Assembly (NCBI GenBank): GCA_964413055.1
Contig: CAYPRB010000005.1
Location: forward strand, 62,001 to 126,000
Source of the DNA: UBA3102 sp964413055
Lineage (GTDB): Bacteria; Bacillota; Desulfotomaculia; Desulfotomaculales; Pelotomaculaceae
DNA: 64,000 nt
Reading direction: 5' to 3'
Part shown: positions 19,790 through 29,561 of the stretch, one piece after another
How the letters are laid out: each line of letters begins with the position of its first letter
Position numbering within the stretch: position 1 is the stretch's first letter
Notes under the pieces: generated by a model
What the model saw: the letters and a program-made list of their open reading frames with translations, nothing else
What the model was told of the DNA's origin: nothing
Database searches by the model: none
Translations under genes and position numbers: made by a program

Positions 19790-19818
19790 AAAAGCCGCGT
19801 GTAAAAGGCGGCTTTTTT
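19790..19818 (+). terminator. Terminator after the M23 gene
   Basis: AAAAGCCGC (19790-19798) pairs with GCGGCTTTT (19808-19816) and is followed by further T. Confidence 0.85.
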
Positions 19819-19887
19819 CATTGCAACTAAAAAAAACCGCTAACCGGGGGCGGATATTTTTTTAAATAATATTAACTTTTATATTTA

Positions 19888-19916
19888 TTGCAGGCCGGAA
19901 TTTCTTGTGCTATAAT
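19888..19916 (+). promoter_or_regulatory. SigA-type promoter of rpmE
   Basis: TTGCAG (19888-19893) and TATAAT (19911-19916) are 17 bases apart, 46 bases before the rpmE start. Confidence 0.75.
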
Positions 19917-19962
19917 TACAGAGTATATTTTCCCCTTGCACCAAAGAAAAGAGGTGAGCCAA

Positions 19963-20166
19963 ATGAAAGAAAAAATACATCCGAAATATGGAAAAACCAA
20001 GGTGACCTGTGTTTGCGGCGAAACATTTGAAACCGGCTCCACCAAGAAAGACTTGCGCGTGGAAATATGTTCTAAGTGTCATCCTTTTTATACCGGATCG
20101 CAGCGAACAATTGAAACCGGCGGAAGAGCCGAACGCTTCCGTAAAAAATACGGCTTGAAAAAGTAG
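19963..20166 (+). CDS. rpmE: Ribosomal protein L31
   Basis: L31 is a small 50S subunit protein at the intersubunit bridge. The 67-residue product is the zinc-binding (C+) form, with Cys16, Cys18, Cys36 and Cys39 (VTCVCGETF and [11 protein letters not shown]). C+ forms can be replaced under zinc starvation by a C- paralogue. ATG 19963 follows an AGAGGTGAG Shine-Dalgarno; the open frame upstream is untranslated leader. A short terminator follows. Confidence 0.97.
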   Translation: MKEKIHPKYGKTKVTCVCGETFETGSTKKDLRVEICSKCHPFYTGSQRTIETGGRAERFRKKYGLKK

Positions 20167-20168
20167 CA

Positions 20169-20197
20169 ACAGGCAGAGCGGTCGCTCTGCTGTTTTT
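20169..20197 (+). terminator. Terminator after rpmE
   Basis: GCAGAGCG (20173-20180) pairs with CGCTCTGC (20183-20190), extended by ACAG/CTGT and followed by a T-run. The loop is only two bases, so the top pairs probably open. Confidence 0.7.
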
Positions 20198-20282
20198 AAT
20201 AGTGTGGAAAAAAAGTAAAGCAAAGTTGTTCTATGGGCAACTGCCGCAGGGGGGTAAAAGTTTTACGGAGGGAAGTGTTGCT

Positions 20283-21155
20283 ATGGGCGCGCCGTTTCAG
20301 TACGGCGGCCAGGCGGTGATTGAGGGCGTGATGATGCGCGGGCCTGATTCCCGTGCTGTTGCCGTCCGCCTGCCGGACACGGAAATAATTGTCGATGAAA
20401 AAAAGGTCGGTTCCCTGGCCAGAAGGATCCCGGTTTTAAACTGGCCCCTGGTGCGCGGTACGGTGGTTCTGATTGAATCCCTGGTGCTGGGTGTTGAAGC
20501 ACTGACTTATTCCGCCAACCAGGCTACCGCCGGAGAAGATGAGGAACTTACCATAAAGGAAATTGTCATCACTATCGGTATAGCATTCGGGTTGGCAATT
20601 GTTCTTTTTGCGGTATTGCCCACGTTTGCCGCGCACCTGCTGATAGGAATCGCCCCGGGTAGTTTCATCCAAAACCTGATTGAGGGTTTTTTCCGTATCG
20701 CCATTTTTTTGGCTTATGTGCTGGCAGTAAGACAGTTGGCCGATATCCGGCGGGTTTTTGAATATCACGGGGCCGAACACAAAGTGATTAACGCTTACGA
20801 GGCCGGTGCTGAACTCACGGTGGAGCAGGTCCAAAAATATCCTACCCTGCATCCCCGCTGCGGTACCAGTTTTATTTTAATCGTACTGGTGATCAGCATC
20901 CTGGTTTTTTCCCTGCTGGGCGAGCAGGTGCTCTGGTGGCGGATTCTTTCGCGGGTACTTCTCCTGCCGGTGGTGGCGGGTATTTCCTATGAACTGGTTA
21001 AATTGTCCGGCAAATATACCGCCAACGCTTTATGCCGGATATTGATTGCGCCCGGATTGTGGTTGCAAAAACTGACTACCGCACCGCCGGACAACGGGCA
21101 GGTGGAGGTGGCCATTGCCGCTTTCGGCGCGGTCTTTAAGGAAGGTGGGAAGTGA
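20283..21155 (+). CDS. DUF1385 (YqhQ-like) membrane protein
   Basis: The 290-residue protein begins with the highly conserved [20 protein letters not shown] of the DUF1385/YqhQ family, then has about four membrane helices and the conserved [16 protein letters not shown] and [12 protein letters not shown] motifs. His, Glu and Cys in these motifs suggest a metal or redox site, but function is not established. ATG 20283 follows GGAGGG; the frame is open 27 codons further upstream. In Clostridia this gene is commonly found between rpmE and prfA, as here, and it overlaps the prfA region by four bases at most. Confidence 0.88.
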   Translation: MGAPFQYGGQAVIEGVMMRGPDSRAVAVRLPDTEIIVDEKKVGSLARRIPVLNWPLVRGTVVLIESLVLGVEALTYSANQATAGEDEELTIKEIVITIGIAFGLAIVLFAVLPTFAAHLLIGIAPGSFIQNLIEGFFRIAIFLAYVLAVRQLADIRRVFEYHGAEHKVINAYEAGAELTVEQVQKYPTLHPRCGTSFILIVLVISILVFSLLGEQVLWWRILSRVLLLPVVAGISYELVKLSGKYTANALCRILIAPGLWLQKLTTAPPDNGQVEVAIAAFGAVFKEGGK

Positions 21156-21157
21156 GC

Positions 21158-22225
21158 ATGCTCGAAAAATTAGCCGGTCTGGAAGAAAAATATGACCAGT
21201 TGGGAGTCCTGATCGGGGACCCGGAAATAATCGCCGACCTGCCCCGCTGGCAGCAGCATGTCAAGGCCCACGCGGAACTGGCGGAGGTTGTTGCGGCCTA
21301 CCGGGAATACAAAAAAATCGTCCAGGAAGTTCAGGATGCCAAAATCATTCTGGAAGAAGATACCGATGCTGAAATGAAACAAATGGCCCAGGCGGAACTG
21401 GATGAACTGACGGTAAAGAAAGCAGCCCTGGAAGAACAGTTGAAGCTACTGCTGCTGCCCAGGGACCCCAATGACGAAAAAAACGTGATTGTCGAAATTC
21501 GCGCCGGTACCGGCGGTGAAGAGGCGGCGCTGTTTGCCGCCGATCTTTTCCGTATGTATGCCCGTTATGCCGAGCGCCGGGGCTGGAAAACGGAAATGCT
21601 GGGCGCCAACTACACCGACATCGGGGGGTTCAAGGAAGTGATTTTCCTCGTTGAGGGCAAAGGGGCCTTCAGCCGGATGAAATTTGAAAGCGGTGTCCAC
21701 CGGGTGCAGCGTATTCCCACCACGGAGTCCGGCGGGCGGATCCATACCTCTGCTGCGACGGTGGCGGTACTGCCCGAAGCGGAAGAAGTAGACGTCGAGA
21801 TAGATGCCAATGACCTGCGCATCGACGTGTTTTGCGCATCCGGGCACGGCGGGCAGTCGGTTAACACCACCCAGTCGGCGGTGCGTATTACTCACCTGCC
21901 GACGGGGATTGTTGTTTCCATGCAGGATGAAAAGTCACAGCATAAAAATAAGGATAAAGCCATGAAAGTGCTCCGGGCGCGTATTTTAGACCGTGCCCGG
22001 AGGGAGCACCAGGAAAAAGTGGCCAGTACCCGGCGGTCCATGGTGGGTAGCGGTGACCGCAGCGAACGCATCCGCACCTATAACTTTCCCCAAAGCCGGG
22101 TTACGGACCACCGCGTCAGCCTTACCCTGCACCGTTTGAATGAGGTGCTGGAAGGCGATCTGGATGAGATTATTAACACTCTGGTGACTATCGAACAGGC
22201 CGATCAAATGAAGCAGGTGGAGTAA
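21158..22225 (+). CDS. prfA: Peptide chain release factor 1
   Basis: RF1 ends translation at UAA and UAG. The 355-residue protein has the PCRF domain, the catalytic GGQ in [17 protein letters not shown] and a C-terminal helical tail. ATG 21158 is chosen over GTG 21152 for Shine-Dalgarno spacing (GGTGGG at 21143-21148). Its modifying enzyme PrmC is encoded immediately downstream, the usual arrangement. Confidence 0.96.
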   Translation: MLEKLAGLEEKYDQLGVLIGDPEIIADLPRWQQHVKAHAELAEVVAAYREYKKIVQEVQDAKIILEEDTDAEMKQMAQAELDELTVKKAALEEQLKLLLLPRDPNDEKNVIVEIRAGTGGEEAALFAADLFRMYARYAERRGWKTEMLGANYTDIGGFKEVIFLVEGKGAFSRMKFESGVHRVQRIPTTESGGRIHTSAATVAVLPEAEEVDVEIDANDLRIDVFCASGHGGQSVNTTQSAVRITHLPTGIVVSMQDEKSQHKNKDKAMKVLRARILDRARREHQEKVASTRRSMVGSGDRSERIRTYNFPQSRVTDHRVSLTLHRLNEVLEGDLDEIINTLVTIEQADQMKQVE

Positions 22226-22226
22226 T

Positions 22227-23090
22227 TTGGCAACAACCATCAAATCTGCACTTCAGACGGCAAGAGAGCTTTTGGCCGGGCACGGAGTGGAAACGCCGTC
22301 CCTGGATACCGAAGTGCTGCTTGCCCACGTCACCGGCCTTGACCGGGCCGGGTTATACCGCAGGTGGGAAAGCCTTCTGGCGGAGGAAGAGGAGGACCGG
22401 TTTTTCGCCTTAACCGGTAGGAGACTGTCCGGCGAACCGGTGGCTTACCTGACCGGCAGCAAGGAATTCATGGGACTGGAATTTGAAGTGGACCACCGCG
22501 TTTTGATTCCCCGGCCCGAAACGGAGTTGTTGGTAGAAACGGCATTGAAAATATTGCCGCCTGCCCCGGTGATTATCGATGTCGGCACCGGAAGCGGGGC
22601 GATAGCAATCAGCCTGGCTTTTTACCGGCCCCAGGCGGTGGTATATGCGTGCGATCTGGCCCCGGAGGCGCTGGCCGTGGCCCGGTCGAACGCTGTCAGG
22701 CACGGTGTGGCCTCAAGGGTCTTTTTTTTCCGCGGCGACCTGCTCAAGCCTTTGGCCGGGCGGTTGCCGGCCGGAGGCGCAGACCTGGTTGCAGCCAACC
22801 TGCCGTATATCACCTCCCAAGACCTCCCCGGACTGCCGCGGGAGGTCAGGTTGTTTGAGCCCCTTCCGGCACTGGACGGGGGCGCAGACGGGCTTGAGCT
22901 TTACCGGCGCCTGGTTAGAGCCGCCCCGGATTTTTTGCAGCGCGGGGGGTGGTTGTTGATGGAAAGCGGGGACGGCCTGGCGTATAAAATGGCCGGGTTG
23001 TTGGTGCGCCTGCAATGGGAGACGGTGGTTTTGAAGGACCTGGCCGGACATGACCGGTTGGTAGCTGCGGTGAGGCGGGCCGGGCGGTGA
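22227..23090 (+). CDS. prmC: Release factor glutamine methyltransferase
   Basis: PrmC methylates the glutamine of the GGQ motif in release factors using S-adenosylmethionine. The 287-residue protein has the SAM-binding VIDVGTGSGAIAISLAF and a catalytic NPPY variant, VAANLPYIT. The family motif is usually NPPY; NLPY is a known variant in this family. TTG 22227 overlaps the end of prfA with GGTGGAG as its Shine-Dalgarno. In Bacillus spoIIR follows; here it is absent. Confidence 0.93.
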   Translation: MATTIKSALQTARELLAGHGVETPSLDTEVLLAHVTGLDRAGLYRRWESLLAEEEEDRFFALTGRRLSGEPVAYLTGSKEFMGLEFEVDHRVLIPRPETELLVETALKILPPAPVIIDVGTGSGAIAISLAFYRPQAVVYACDLAPEALAVARSNAVRHGVASRVFFFRGDLLKPLAGRLPAGGADLVAANLPYITSQDLPGLPREVRLFEPLPALDGGADGLELYRRLVRAAPDFLQRGGWLLMESGDGLAYKMAGLLVRLQWETVVLKDLAGHDRLVAAVRRAGR

Positions 23091-23243
23091 TAAACGGGAC
23101 CGCCCGCGTTTTTGCAGCCGCGGGGGGTTTTTCTTGTTTGACATCCGGGATCTTGTTATAATACATGGAGTATACACAAGATCCTTTTTTTATTATCTGA
23201 ATAAGTAATTGCGTGCGATTATAATTATTTTTTGATTAAAGGC

Positions 23244-23274
23244 AGCTTGCTCAGAGTGCTTCACGTCGTGTGAA
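23244..23274 (+). repeat. Partial copy of the 40.4-kb repeat end
   Basis: This 31-base stretch beginning AGCTTGCTCAGAGTGCTTCA matches 40465-40495 at all but two or three positions. It lies in the 280-base gap between prmC and tsaC, inside a weak hairpin whose outer arms are AGGCAGC and GCTGCCT. The rest of the gap (23091-23243) is AT-rich and holds no gene that I can see. Confidence 0.6.
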
Positions 23275-23371
23275 ACTCCTCGCTGCCTCCAACATCAGAT
23301 TTATGGAGACGTTTGAAGAGGGTGTACGAGTTCTATTTTGGTGGTTGCGGCGAGGTTATGGTATTGTGAAC

Positions 23372-24439
23372 ATGAAGTGCAGAACAACTCAGTATATTAA
23401 AGTAGATCCTGAACGCCCCGCGTTTCGGGCGATTGAAAAAGCGGCGCGAATTCTGCAGCAGGGCGGGTTGGTGGCTTTTCCCACCGAAACGGTCTACGGC
23501 CTGGGGGCGGATGCCCTCAACGCGCAAGCGGTGGCGTCAGTTTTTACAGCCAAGGGACGTCCTCCGGATAACCCGGTAATTGTGCATGTGACGGACAGGG
23601 GGCAGGTAGCTTCCCTGGTACGGCGGGTTTCCGGCACGGCCGGGAGTTTGATGGACGCTTTCTGGCCGGGTCCCCTTACCTTGATTCTACCCGTGCAGCG
23701 CGGGGTTCCCCGCGCGGTTACCGCGGGGCTGTCGACGGTGGCGGTGCGTATGCCCGGCCATCCGGTGGCCCTGGCGCTAATCAGGGCGGCCGGGATGCCG
23801 GTGGCCGCTCCCAGCGCCAATATTTCCGGGCGTCCCAGTCCTACCACGGCGGGTCACGTACGGCACGACCTGGACGGGCGCATTGATGCCATTTTGGACG
23901 GGGGACCGGCCGGGATCGGGGTTGAATCGACGGTCGTGGACCTTACCCGGCCTGTACCGGTGATTTTACGGCCCGGGGGTGTCACCCCGGAGGTGCTGCG
24001 GGGTATAATAGGTGCGGTGGAGATAGACCCGGCGGGCGCGGCGTCCGTTACAAATTCCCCCGGTGACCGGCCCCGTTCCCCGGGTCTGAAATATGCGCAC
24101 TATGCCCCCCGGATGCCGTTTGTCCTGGTAGAAGGCCGGCCGGAGGCCGTGGCCTCAAAAATTATTGAGTTGGCGGGAAAACACCGCTCCCGCGGCAAAC
24201 GGGTCGGCATTCTGTCGTATCAAGGCGGCAGGGATTTTTCTTCCACCGGGGAAGTCGTCGTGGCCGGCGACCGGGAAAAGCCCGAAACCGTGGCGGCTGA
24301 ATTGTACTCCGCCCTGCGCCGTTTCGACGAGCTGGGGGTGGACCTGGTCCTGGCGGAAGGGTTGCGGGATAACGGGCTGGGCCTGGCGGTCATGAACCGG
24401 CTGCGCAGGGCGGCGGGCGGGCGGATTGTACGGGTTTAA
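23372..24439 (+). CDS. tsaC: L-threonylcarbamoyladenylate synthase
   Basis: The enzyme makes threonylcarbamoyl-AMP from threonine, bicarbonate and ATP for t6A37 in ANN-decoding tRNAs. The 355-residue length, with an N-terminal YrdC domain (GGLVAFPTETVYGLGADALN and AAPSANISGRPSPT) and a C-terminal Sua5 domain (SPGLKYAHYAPRMP), makes it the long Sua5/YwlC type. ATG 23372 fits the start of homologues; the open frame extends 34 codons upstream through the repeat fragment, and no strong Shine-Dalgarno distinguishes them. Order tsaC-mntP-ywlE-rpiB-glyA is as in B. subtilis. Confidence 0.92.
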   Translation: MKCRTTQYIKVDPERPAFRAIEKAARILQQGGLVAFPTETVYGLGADALNAQAVASVFTAKGRPPDNPVIVHVTDRGQVASLVRRVSGTAGSLMDAFWPGPLTLILPVQRGVPRAVTAGLSTVAVRMPGHPVALALIRAAGMPVAAPSANISGRPSPTTAGHVRHDLDGRIDAILDGGPAGIGVESTVVDLTRPVPVILRPGGVTPEVLRGIIGAVEIDPAGAASVTNSPGDRPRSPGLKYAHYAPRMPFVLVEGRPEAVASKIIELAGKHRSRGKRVGILSYQGGRDFSSTGEVVVAGDREKPETVAAELYSALRRFDELGVDLVLAEGLRDNGLGLAVMNRLRRAAGGRIVRV

Positions 24440-24463
24440 TATTATTCACCACCGGAGGAAATG

Positions 24464-25006
24464 ATGGAATATTTGACCTTGTTCTTTTTAGCCGTTGCTC
24501 TCGGAACGGATGCTTTTTCCCTTTGCGTGGGGATTGGGTTGACCGGTTTAAAACGCAAGCAAATCTTTTTAATCAGCATAATCATTTTATTGTTTCACAT
24601 ATTTATGCCCCTGGCCGGGTGGTTTGCCGGTGGGTATGCGGGAGACCTCCTGGGTCGTGCGGCTGCCGTGGCCGGTTCGTTACTTCTTATTTACCTGGGG
24701 GTGCGGATGCTCCGGACCGCCTGGCTTAATAACGGAAAAGCCGTACCGGCCGCCGCCGGTTTTAAGCTCTGGGGACTGCTGCTGTTGGGAGCCAGTGTCA
24801 GCATTGATGCTTTGAGTGTCGGATTTACCCTGGGTATTCACCGGGTTAACCTTTTATTGACCGCGGGAATAATAGGTCTGGTAGCCGGGTTAATGGCGGC
24901 TGCCGGTCTGATTTTCGGGCGCTTCCTGGGCCGGAGGATTGGCGCCAGGGCGCAGTTGGCCGGTGGCCTGGTCCTGATCGGTATCGGGGTAAAACTATTT
25001 TTTTAA
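24464..25006 (+). CDS. mntP: Manganese efflux pump MntP
   Basis: MntP exports Mn(II). The 180-residue protein has six hydrophobic helices and the two inverted family motifs with aspartates, AVALGTDAFSLCVGIG near residue 15 and GASVSIDALSVGFTLG near residue 110. ATG 24464 is 5 bases after GGAGGA; ATG 24461 is equally in frame. The yybP-ykoY manganese riboswitch that often precedes mntP is not seen; the gene is only about 24 bases after tsaC. Confidence 0.9.
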   Translation: MEYLTLFFLAVALGTDAFSLCVGIGLTGLKRKQIFLISIIILLFHIFMPLAGWFAGGYAGDLLGRAAAVAGSLLLIYLGVRMLRTAWLNNGKAVPAAAGFKLWGLLLLGASVSIDALSVGFTLGIHRVNLLLTAGIIGLVAGLMAAAGLIFGRFLGRRIGARAQLAGGLVLIGIGVKLFF

Positions 25007-25036
25007 AAGCATTGGGTGGCAGGTGAAGATATTTTT

Positions 25037-25486
25037 ATGAAGGTTCTGTTTGTCTGTACCGGTAATACGTGCCGCAGCTTTATGGCCGGGGCATTGGCGC
25101 GCAAGATGCTGCGGGAGCGTAACCGGAGCGGTATTGAGGTTGCTTCGGCAGGGATATGCGCTTGCCCGGGAGAACCGGCTGCGGAAGCGGCGGTAGAGGC
25201 ACTGGCCGGAATGGGGGTCAGTGCGGGAGAGCACCGGGCTGCCCGGCTCACCCCGGATGTGGTGGCGGAGGCTGCCCTGATTTTGACCATGACCGCCTCC
25301 CACCGGGCGTGGATCAGGGAAAAATTTCCTGAGGCGGCTAGTAAGACATTTACGTTGTTTGAATATGTCCGGGCGGAGGGGGACGGCGCGGACCTGTCCG
25401 ATCCCGTCGGACAACCCGTGGCCACCTACCGTGAGTGTGCCCGCAGGCTACGGGAGCTTATAACCCGGCTGTTGGACCGGATTTAA
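25037..25486 (+). CDS. ywlE: Protein arginine phosphatase YwlE
   Basis: This low-molecular-weight phosphatase fold protein has the P-loop VCTGNTCRS with nucleophile Cys7, Arg13 and, importantly, Thr11. Thr at that position marks arginine phosphatases such as B. subtilis YwlE rather than tyrosine phosphatases. The general acid lies in LSDPVGQP near the C-terminus. It would remove phosphate that McsB adds to arginines of proteins marked for ClpCP; mcsB is not in this window. ATG 25037 follows AGGTGAAG; it has 149 residues. Confidence 0.88.
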   Translation: MKVLFVCTGNTCRSFMAGALARKMLRERNRSGIEVASAGICACPGEPAAEAAVEALAGMGVSAGEHRAARLTPDVVAEAALILTMTASHRAWIREKFPEAASKTFTLFEYVRAEGDGADLSDPVGQPVATYRECARRLRELITRLLDRI

Positions 25487-25522
25487 AGCCAACCGTTTTT
25501 TAAACGGGCTTTAAAGAGGAAA

Positions 25523-25550
25523 TTGTTTCTGACCGTAGAACTTTTATAAT
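25523..25550 (+). promoter_or_regulatory. Possible rpiB promoter
   Basis: TTGTTT (25523-25528) and TATAAT (25545-25550) are separated by 16 bases. A weak hairpin (AAAGCC...GGCTTT around 25487-25512) just upstream may end the preceding transcript. Confidence 0.5.
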
Positions 25551-25621
25551 GGAGGATTTTGTCGAGACCTTTTAGTGAGCAGTCTAATATTATAATCTCA
25601 GGTGAAGAAGGTTTTATTAAC

Positions 25622-26074
25622 ATGAAAATTGCAGTTGCCGGCGACCACGGGGGTTTCCGGTTGAAAAACGAAGTAATCCGGTTGCTCCGTGCATCCAATA
25701 TTGAGCATGAGGATTTCGGCACTTTTTCCGAAACACCGGCGGATTATCCCGATCTTGCCCTGGTAGTGGCCGAAGCGGTACGCAGCGGCACGTTTGAGCG
25801 TGGCATCCTGTGCTGCGGAACCGGCATCGGTGTGGCGGTGGTCGCCAATAAAGTGCCGGGGATAAGAGCCGCGCAGTGTCACGATACTTTTTCCGCCCGG
25901 GCTTCCAGGGAACATAACGATGCCAATATATTGACCATGGGACAAAGAGTGATTGGTCCCGGATTGGCCGGGGATATTGTTAAGACCTGGCTGCAGGCGG
26001 AATTTCAGGGAGGGCGCCATGCCCGCCGGGTACAAAAAATAAGTTCCGTGGAACAAAAGTACAGCCGGAGTTGA
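25622..26074 (+). CDS. rpiB: Ribose-5-phosphate isomerase B
   Basis: RpiB interconverts ribose-5-phosphate and ribulose-5-phosphate. The 150-residue protein has the N-terminal [15 protein letters not shown], the catalytic cysteine in [17 protein letters not shown] and [19 protein letters not shown] 25622 begins the conserved sequence; the frame is open 21 codons upstream. Confidence 0.95.
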   Translation: MKIAVAGDHGGFRLKNEVIRLLRASNIEHEDFGTFSETPADYPDLALVVAEAVRSGTFERGILCCGTGIGVAVVANKVPGIRAAQCHDTFSARASREHNDANILTMGQRVIGPGLAGDIVKTWLQAEFQGGRHARRVQKISSVEQKYSRS

Positions 26075-26120
26075 CCGTCAGCACATGCAGGAATTTTTCC
26101 GGTATGAGGGAGGATTAGTT

Positions 26121-27368
26121 ATGAACATAATGCGCCATTTATCTGAAGTCGACCCGGAAATTTCCCGGGTAATAGGTTTGGAAACCGGCAGACAGCGCGA
26201 CACCCTGGAATTGATCGCCTCTGAAAACGTGGCCAGTCGCGCGGTGATGGAAGCCCAGGGGTCGGTGCTGACCAACAAGTACGCCGAGGGTTACCCCGGA
26301 CGCCGTTATTACGGGGGCTGCGAGTTTGTGGATATGGCTGAAAACCTGGCCATTGCACGGGCCCGCGCATTATTTGGAGCCGATTACGTCAACGCGCAGC
26401 CCCATTCGGGAGCGCAGGCCAACACGGCGGTTTACTATGCCCTGCTCAAGCCCGGTGACGCCATTTTGGGTATGAATCTCGCCCACGGCGGGCACCTTAC
26501 CCACGGCAGTCCCGTCAATATATCAGGTAAATATTTCAATTTCAGTTTTTACGGGGTGGAAAAAGACAGCGGACGGATTAATTATGAAGAGGTATTCGGC
26601 GCTGCTTACAAGAGTAAGTCCAAATTAATCGTGGCCGGTGCGAGCGCCTATCCGCGCGCCATTGATTTTTATAAATTCCAGGAGATTGCCGCAGAGCTGG
26701 GAGCTTTTCTGATGGTGGATATGGCCCATATTGCCGGGCTGGTGGCGGCCGGCCTGCACATGAGCCCGGTACCGTACGCCGACGTGGTTACCACCACTAC
26801 CCATAAAACGCTGCGCGGTCCCAGGGGTGGTTTGATCATGTGCCGTGACGGTGCCAAATACGGTGCCAAAATCAATAAGGCGATTTTTCCCGGTATCCAG
26901 GGGGGGCCGTTGATGCACGTGATTGCGGCCAAGGCGGTGGCCCTGCAAGAAGCAATGGAACCGGGATTTAAGGAGTACCAGCAGAAAGTGGTCAATAATG
27001 CCCGGGTGCTGGCGGCGGCATTGACGGAACACGGTTTTGAGCTGGTCTCGGGAGGTACCGATAATCACATGGTCCTGGTTGATTTAAGGAATAAGAACAT
27101 CACCGGCAGTGAAGCCCAGGAGCTGTTTGACCGGGTGGGGGTCACGGTAAACAAGAACGCTATTCCCTTTGACCCCAAGCCGCCCAACGTTGCCAGCGGT
27201 ATCAGGATCGGTACGCCGGCGGTTACTTCCCGCGGGCTGGAGGCAGACGACATGAGGCAGATTGCAGAAATTATGAATTTTGCGGTTAGCAACCGGGATG
27301 ACCGGTCAAAGGTGGCAGCTGCGCGGGAGAAGACGGCAGAAATCTGCAAACGTTACCCCCTGTATTGA
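26121..27368 (+). CDS. glyA: Serine hydroxymethyltransferase
   Basis: GlyA converts serine and tetrahydrofolate to glycine and methylene-tetrahydrofolate using PLP. The 415-residue protein has the PLP lysine in [26 protein letters not shown] and [17 protein letters not shown] 26121 follows GGGAGG and gives the standard N-terminus; an ATG at 26085 is less likely. It is followed closely by comEB. Confidence 0.97.
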   Translation: MNIMRHLSEVDPEISRVIGLETGRQRDTLELIASENVASRAVMEAQGSVLTNKYAEGYPGRRYYGGCEFVDMAENLAIARARALFGADYVNAQPHSGAQANTAVYYALLKPGDAILGMNLAHGGHLTHGSPVNISGKYFNFSFYGVEKDSGRINYEEVFGAAYKSKSKLIVAGASAYPRAIDFYKFQEIAAELGAFLMVDMAHIAGLVAAGLHMSPVPYADVVTTTTHKTLRGPRGGLIMCRDGAKYGAKINKAIFPGIQGGPLMHVIAAKAVALQEAMEPGFKEYQQKVVNNARVLAAALTEHGFELVSGGTDNHMVLVDLRNKNITGSEAQELFDRVGVTVNKNAIPFDPKPPNVASGIRIGTPAVTSRGLEADDMRQIAEIMNFAVSNRDDRSKVAAAREKTAEICKRYPLY

Positions 27369-27378
27369 GGTGAGGCGT

Positions 27379-27876
27379 GTGCGACCTGGTTGGGATGAAT
27401 ATTTCCTGGAAATAGCAAGAGTCGTGGCCGGGCGTTCCACCTGTATCCGGCGGCAGGTGGGGGCCGTCATTGTCAGGGAACGGCGTATTTTGGCCACCGG
27501 TTACAACGGGGCGCCGGCCGGTTTGAAGCACTGCCTGGAAACCGGCTGCCTGCGCGAGCAAAAACAAGTTCCTCCCGGGGAACGGCACGAACTTTGCCGC
27601 GGCCTGCACGCGGAACAAAACGCCCTGATTCAGGCCGCGGTGTACGGCATTGCCATCAAGGGAGCCGTTTGTTATATTACGCACCAGCCGTGCGTGTTAT
27701 GTGCTAAAATGATGATCAATGCGAAAATCGAAAAAGTGGTTTTCCGGGGGGATTACCCCGATCAGCTGGCGCTGGAAATGCTGCGGGAGGCCGGTGTGGA
27801 AATAGCAAGATATAAAGTGGAATCAAGAGGTACAGGCCATGCAGAAAAAGATTGTCTCCCTTCCGAGACTGAATAA
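27379..27876 (+). CDS. dCMP/deoxycytidylate deaminase, ComEB-like
   Basis: This zinc-dependent deaminase converts dCMP to dUMP for thymidylate synthesis. The 165-residue protein has the zinc site and catalytic glutamate in [12 protein letters not shown] and the PCxxC ligands in [11 protein letters not shown], plus CRGLHAE. Conserved sequence begins at [15 protein letters not shown] 27379 follows GAGGTGAGG; an upstream open frame overlaps glyA and is not credible. The 3' end overlaps the MazG-like gene by 38 bases, giving a nucleotide-metabolism pair. Confidence 0.92.
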   Translation: MRPGWDEYFLEIARVVAGRSTCIRRQVGAVIVRERRILATGYNGAPAGLKHCLETGCLREQKQVPPGERHELCRGLHAEQNALIQAAVYGIAIKGAVCYITHQPCVLCAKMMINAKIEKVVFRGDYPDQLALEMLREAGVEIARYKVESRGTGHAEKDCLPSETE

Positions 27877-28156
27877 CCTTTCTCCGACCATTGAGTCTAC
27901 CGCCATCAAGTTAATGGAGGAAGCCGGCGAACTGGCCCAGGGCATCGGTAAGCTGCGGGGAATGTCCGGAGAAATAGAAAAGCGGGAAGAAAAAGAAGTC
28001 ATGAATATTATTGCCCGTGAACTGCTGGACGTGGCCCAGACCGCCGTTTCCATGATGTTTGTACTGGAGGAGTACTACGGGGTGGACTTGGAGCGGGCGC
28101 GGGAAGAGCATATCGAGAAGTTGGTCAAAAAAGGCTACCTGAAACTGGATAAGTGA
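27839..28156 (+). CDS. MazG-like nucleotide pyrophosphohydrolase
   Basis: The 105-residue protein has the all-alpha NTP-pyrophosphohydrolase metal motif: [13 protein letters not shown], with the paired Glu residues, and [14 protein letters not shown]. Proteins of this family hydrolyse NTPs or dNTPs to monophosphates, sanitising the nucleotide pool. Its 38-base overlap with the dCMP deaminase implies coupled translation and a related role in pyrimidine deoxynucleotide control. The exact substrate is unknown. Confidence 0.85.
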   Translation: MQKKIVSLPRLNNLSPTIESTAIKLMEEAGELAQGIGKLRGMSGEIEKREEKEVMNIIARELLDVAQTAVSMMFVLEEYYGVDLERAREEHIEKLVKKGYLKLDK

Positions 28157-28244
28157 AAATCACAGAAAAAATCTAGCCAGGAATAGGTATAAAGAGCAGA
28201 TATTGTTAATATGATCCCTAGTAACGTCAAGGAGCTGTGCTTAT

Positions 28245-29408
28245 TTGCTAAAAGTTATGGCGGTTTTCGGGACCAGGCCGGAAGCGATCAAAATGGCGCC
28301 CTTGATCAAGGAGTTGGAGAAGTTTCCCGGCGAAATAGAATGCCGGGTCGCGGTTACGGCGCAGCACCGGGAAATGCTGGACCAGGTATTGCAACTGTTT
28401 GCCATCGAACCGGCGTACGATCTGGATATCATGCGGCCGGGACAGAATCTTTTCGATATTACCGGGCGCACCCTGCGCGGGCTCCAGCGGATACTTGAAT
28501 TCGAGCAGCCGGATCTGGTCCTGGTCCACGGCGATACCACCACCACTTTTGTTGCCGCGCTGGCCGCATTTTACTTGCAAATACCGGTGGGGCACGTGGA
28601 AGCGGGCTTGAGGACTTTTAACAAACATTCGCCCTTCCCTGAAGAAATGAACCGCCGCATGACCGGGGTTTTGGCCGATTTGAATTTTGCCCCGACGCTT
28701 CGGGCTAAAGAAAATCTGTTGTCGGAAAGAGTGAAAAGTGCTGCCGTTTTTGTTACCGGGAACACGGTGGTCGATGCTTTGCTGGCCGTGGCGCGGCCGG
28801 GGTACCGCTTTGCGGATCCGGCGCTGAACCGGATTGATTACGACCGGCGCAAGGTGCTCCTGGTGACCACGCACCGGAGGGAAAACCTGGGCGGGCCGAT
28901 GCGGGAGATCTACCGGGCGCTCAAAGAAGTAACGGAAGCCTGCCCGCAGGCGGAAGTGGTTTTTCCAGTACATAAAAATCCGGCGGTGCGCCGGGTGGTA
29001 GAGGAAGAGTTGGGTGGGCTGAAAAGAGTGCACTTGATCGAACCGGTGGATTACCAGCCGTTTGTGAATTTGCTCGGTCGCAGCTATCTGGTGCTGAGCG
29101 ACTCGGGCGGCATCCAGGAAGAAGCGCCGTCCCTCGGCAAGCCGGTGCTGGTACTGCGCGATACCACCGAGCGTCCCGAGGCGGTGGAAGCCGGAACGGT
29201 CAGATTGGTGGGGACCGCCCGGCATGCGGTGGCCGGTGCGACGATGAAACTTTTAAATGATCAAAAGCATTATGAACAAATGGCCGCCGCCGTAAATCCT
29301 TACGGGGACGGCTGTGCCGCCCATAGGATCGTGCAGGCGATCCGGTTTTGGTCCGGCAGGTGCCCTGAAAAGCCGGTAGATTTTTGCCCGGTGCAAAAGT
29401 CCCGGTAA
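28245..29408 (+). CDS. wecB: UDP-N-acetylglucosamine 2-epimerase
   Basis: This enzyme (WecB/MnaA) makes UDP-ManNAc, the substrate of TagA-type transferases in wall polymer synthesis. The 387-residue protein starts LKVMAVFGTRPEAIKMAPLI and has VHGDTTTTFVAAL, GHVEAGLRT and SDSGGIQEEAPSLGKPVLVLR (quoted from SDSGGIQEEAP). TTG 28245 has AAGGAG upstream. It lies next to the atp operon as in B. subtilis and may feed the TagA-like enzyme at 57.5 kb. Downstream bases 29409-29561 are very AT-rich and must hold the atp promoter, but none was clear. Confidence 0.95.
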   Translation: MLKVMAVFGTRPEAIKMAPLIKELEKFPGEIECRVAVTAQHREMLDQVLQLFAIEPAYDLDIMRPGQNLFDITGRTLRGLQRILEFEQPDLVLVHGDTTTTFVAALAAFYLQIPVGHVEAGLRTFNKHSPFPEEMNRRMTGVLADLNFAPTLRAKENLLSERVKSAAVFVTGNTVVDALLAVARPGYRFADPALNRIDYDRRKVLLVTTHRRENLGGPMREIYRALKEVTEACPQAEVVFPVHKNPAVRRVVEEELGGLKRVHLIEPVDYQPFVNLLGRSYLVLSDSGGIQEEAPSLGKPVLVLRDTTERPEAVEAGTVRLVGTARHAVAGATMKLLNDQKHYEQMAAAVNPYGDGCAAHRIVQAIRFWSGRCPEKPVDFCPVQKSR

Positions 29409-29561
29409 AAAAATTTAAGATTTATTAAATTTTCTTTTTTATGTGGAGGAATAAGAATATTTTTGTAGAATAAAGCTTTAAAGGTTTATAGAAATTTTAA
29501 TTTTTTAGCTTTTTAAATTTTAGAAATAAGTAAAATGGAATGTTTTGGGTATGATTGCAGG

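Noticed and set aside
23138..23162. TTGACA...TATAAT before tsaC
   Set aside because: The spacer is only 13 bases, too short for a SigA promoter.
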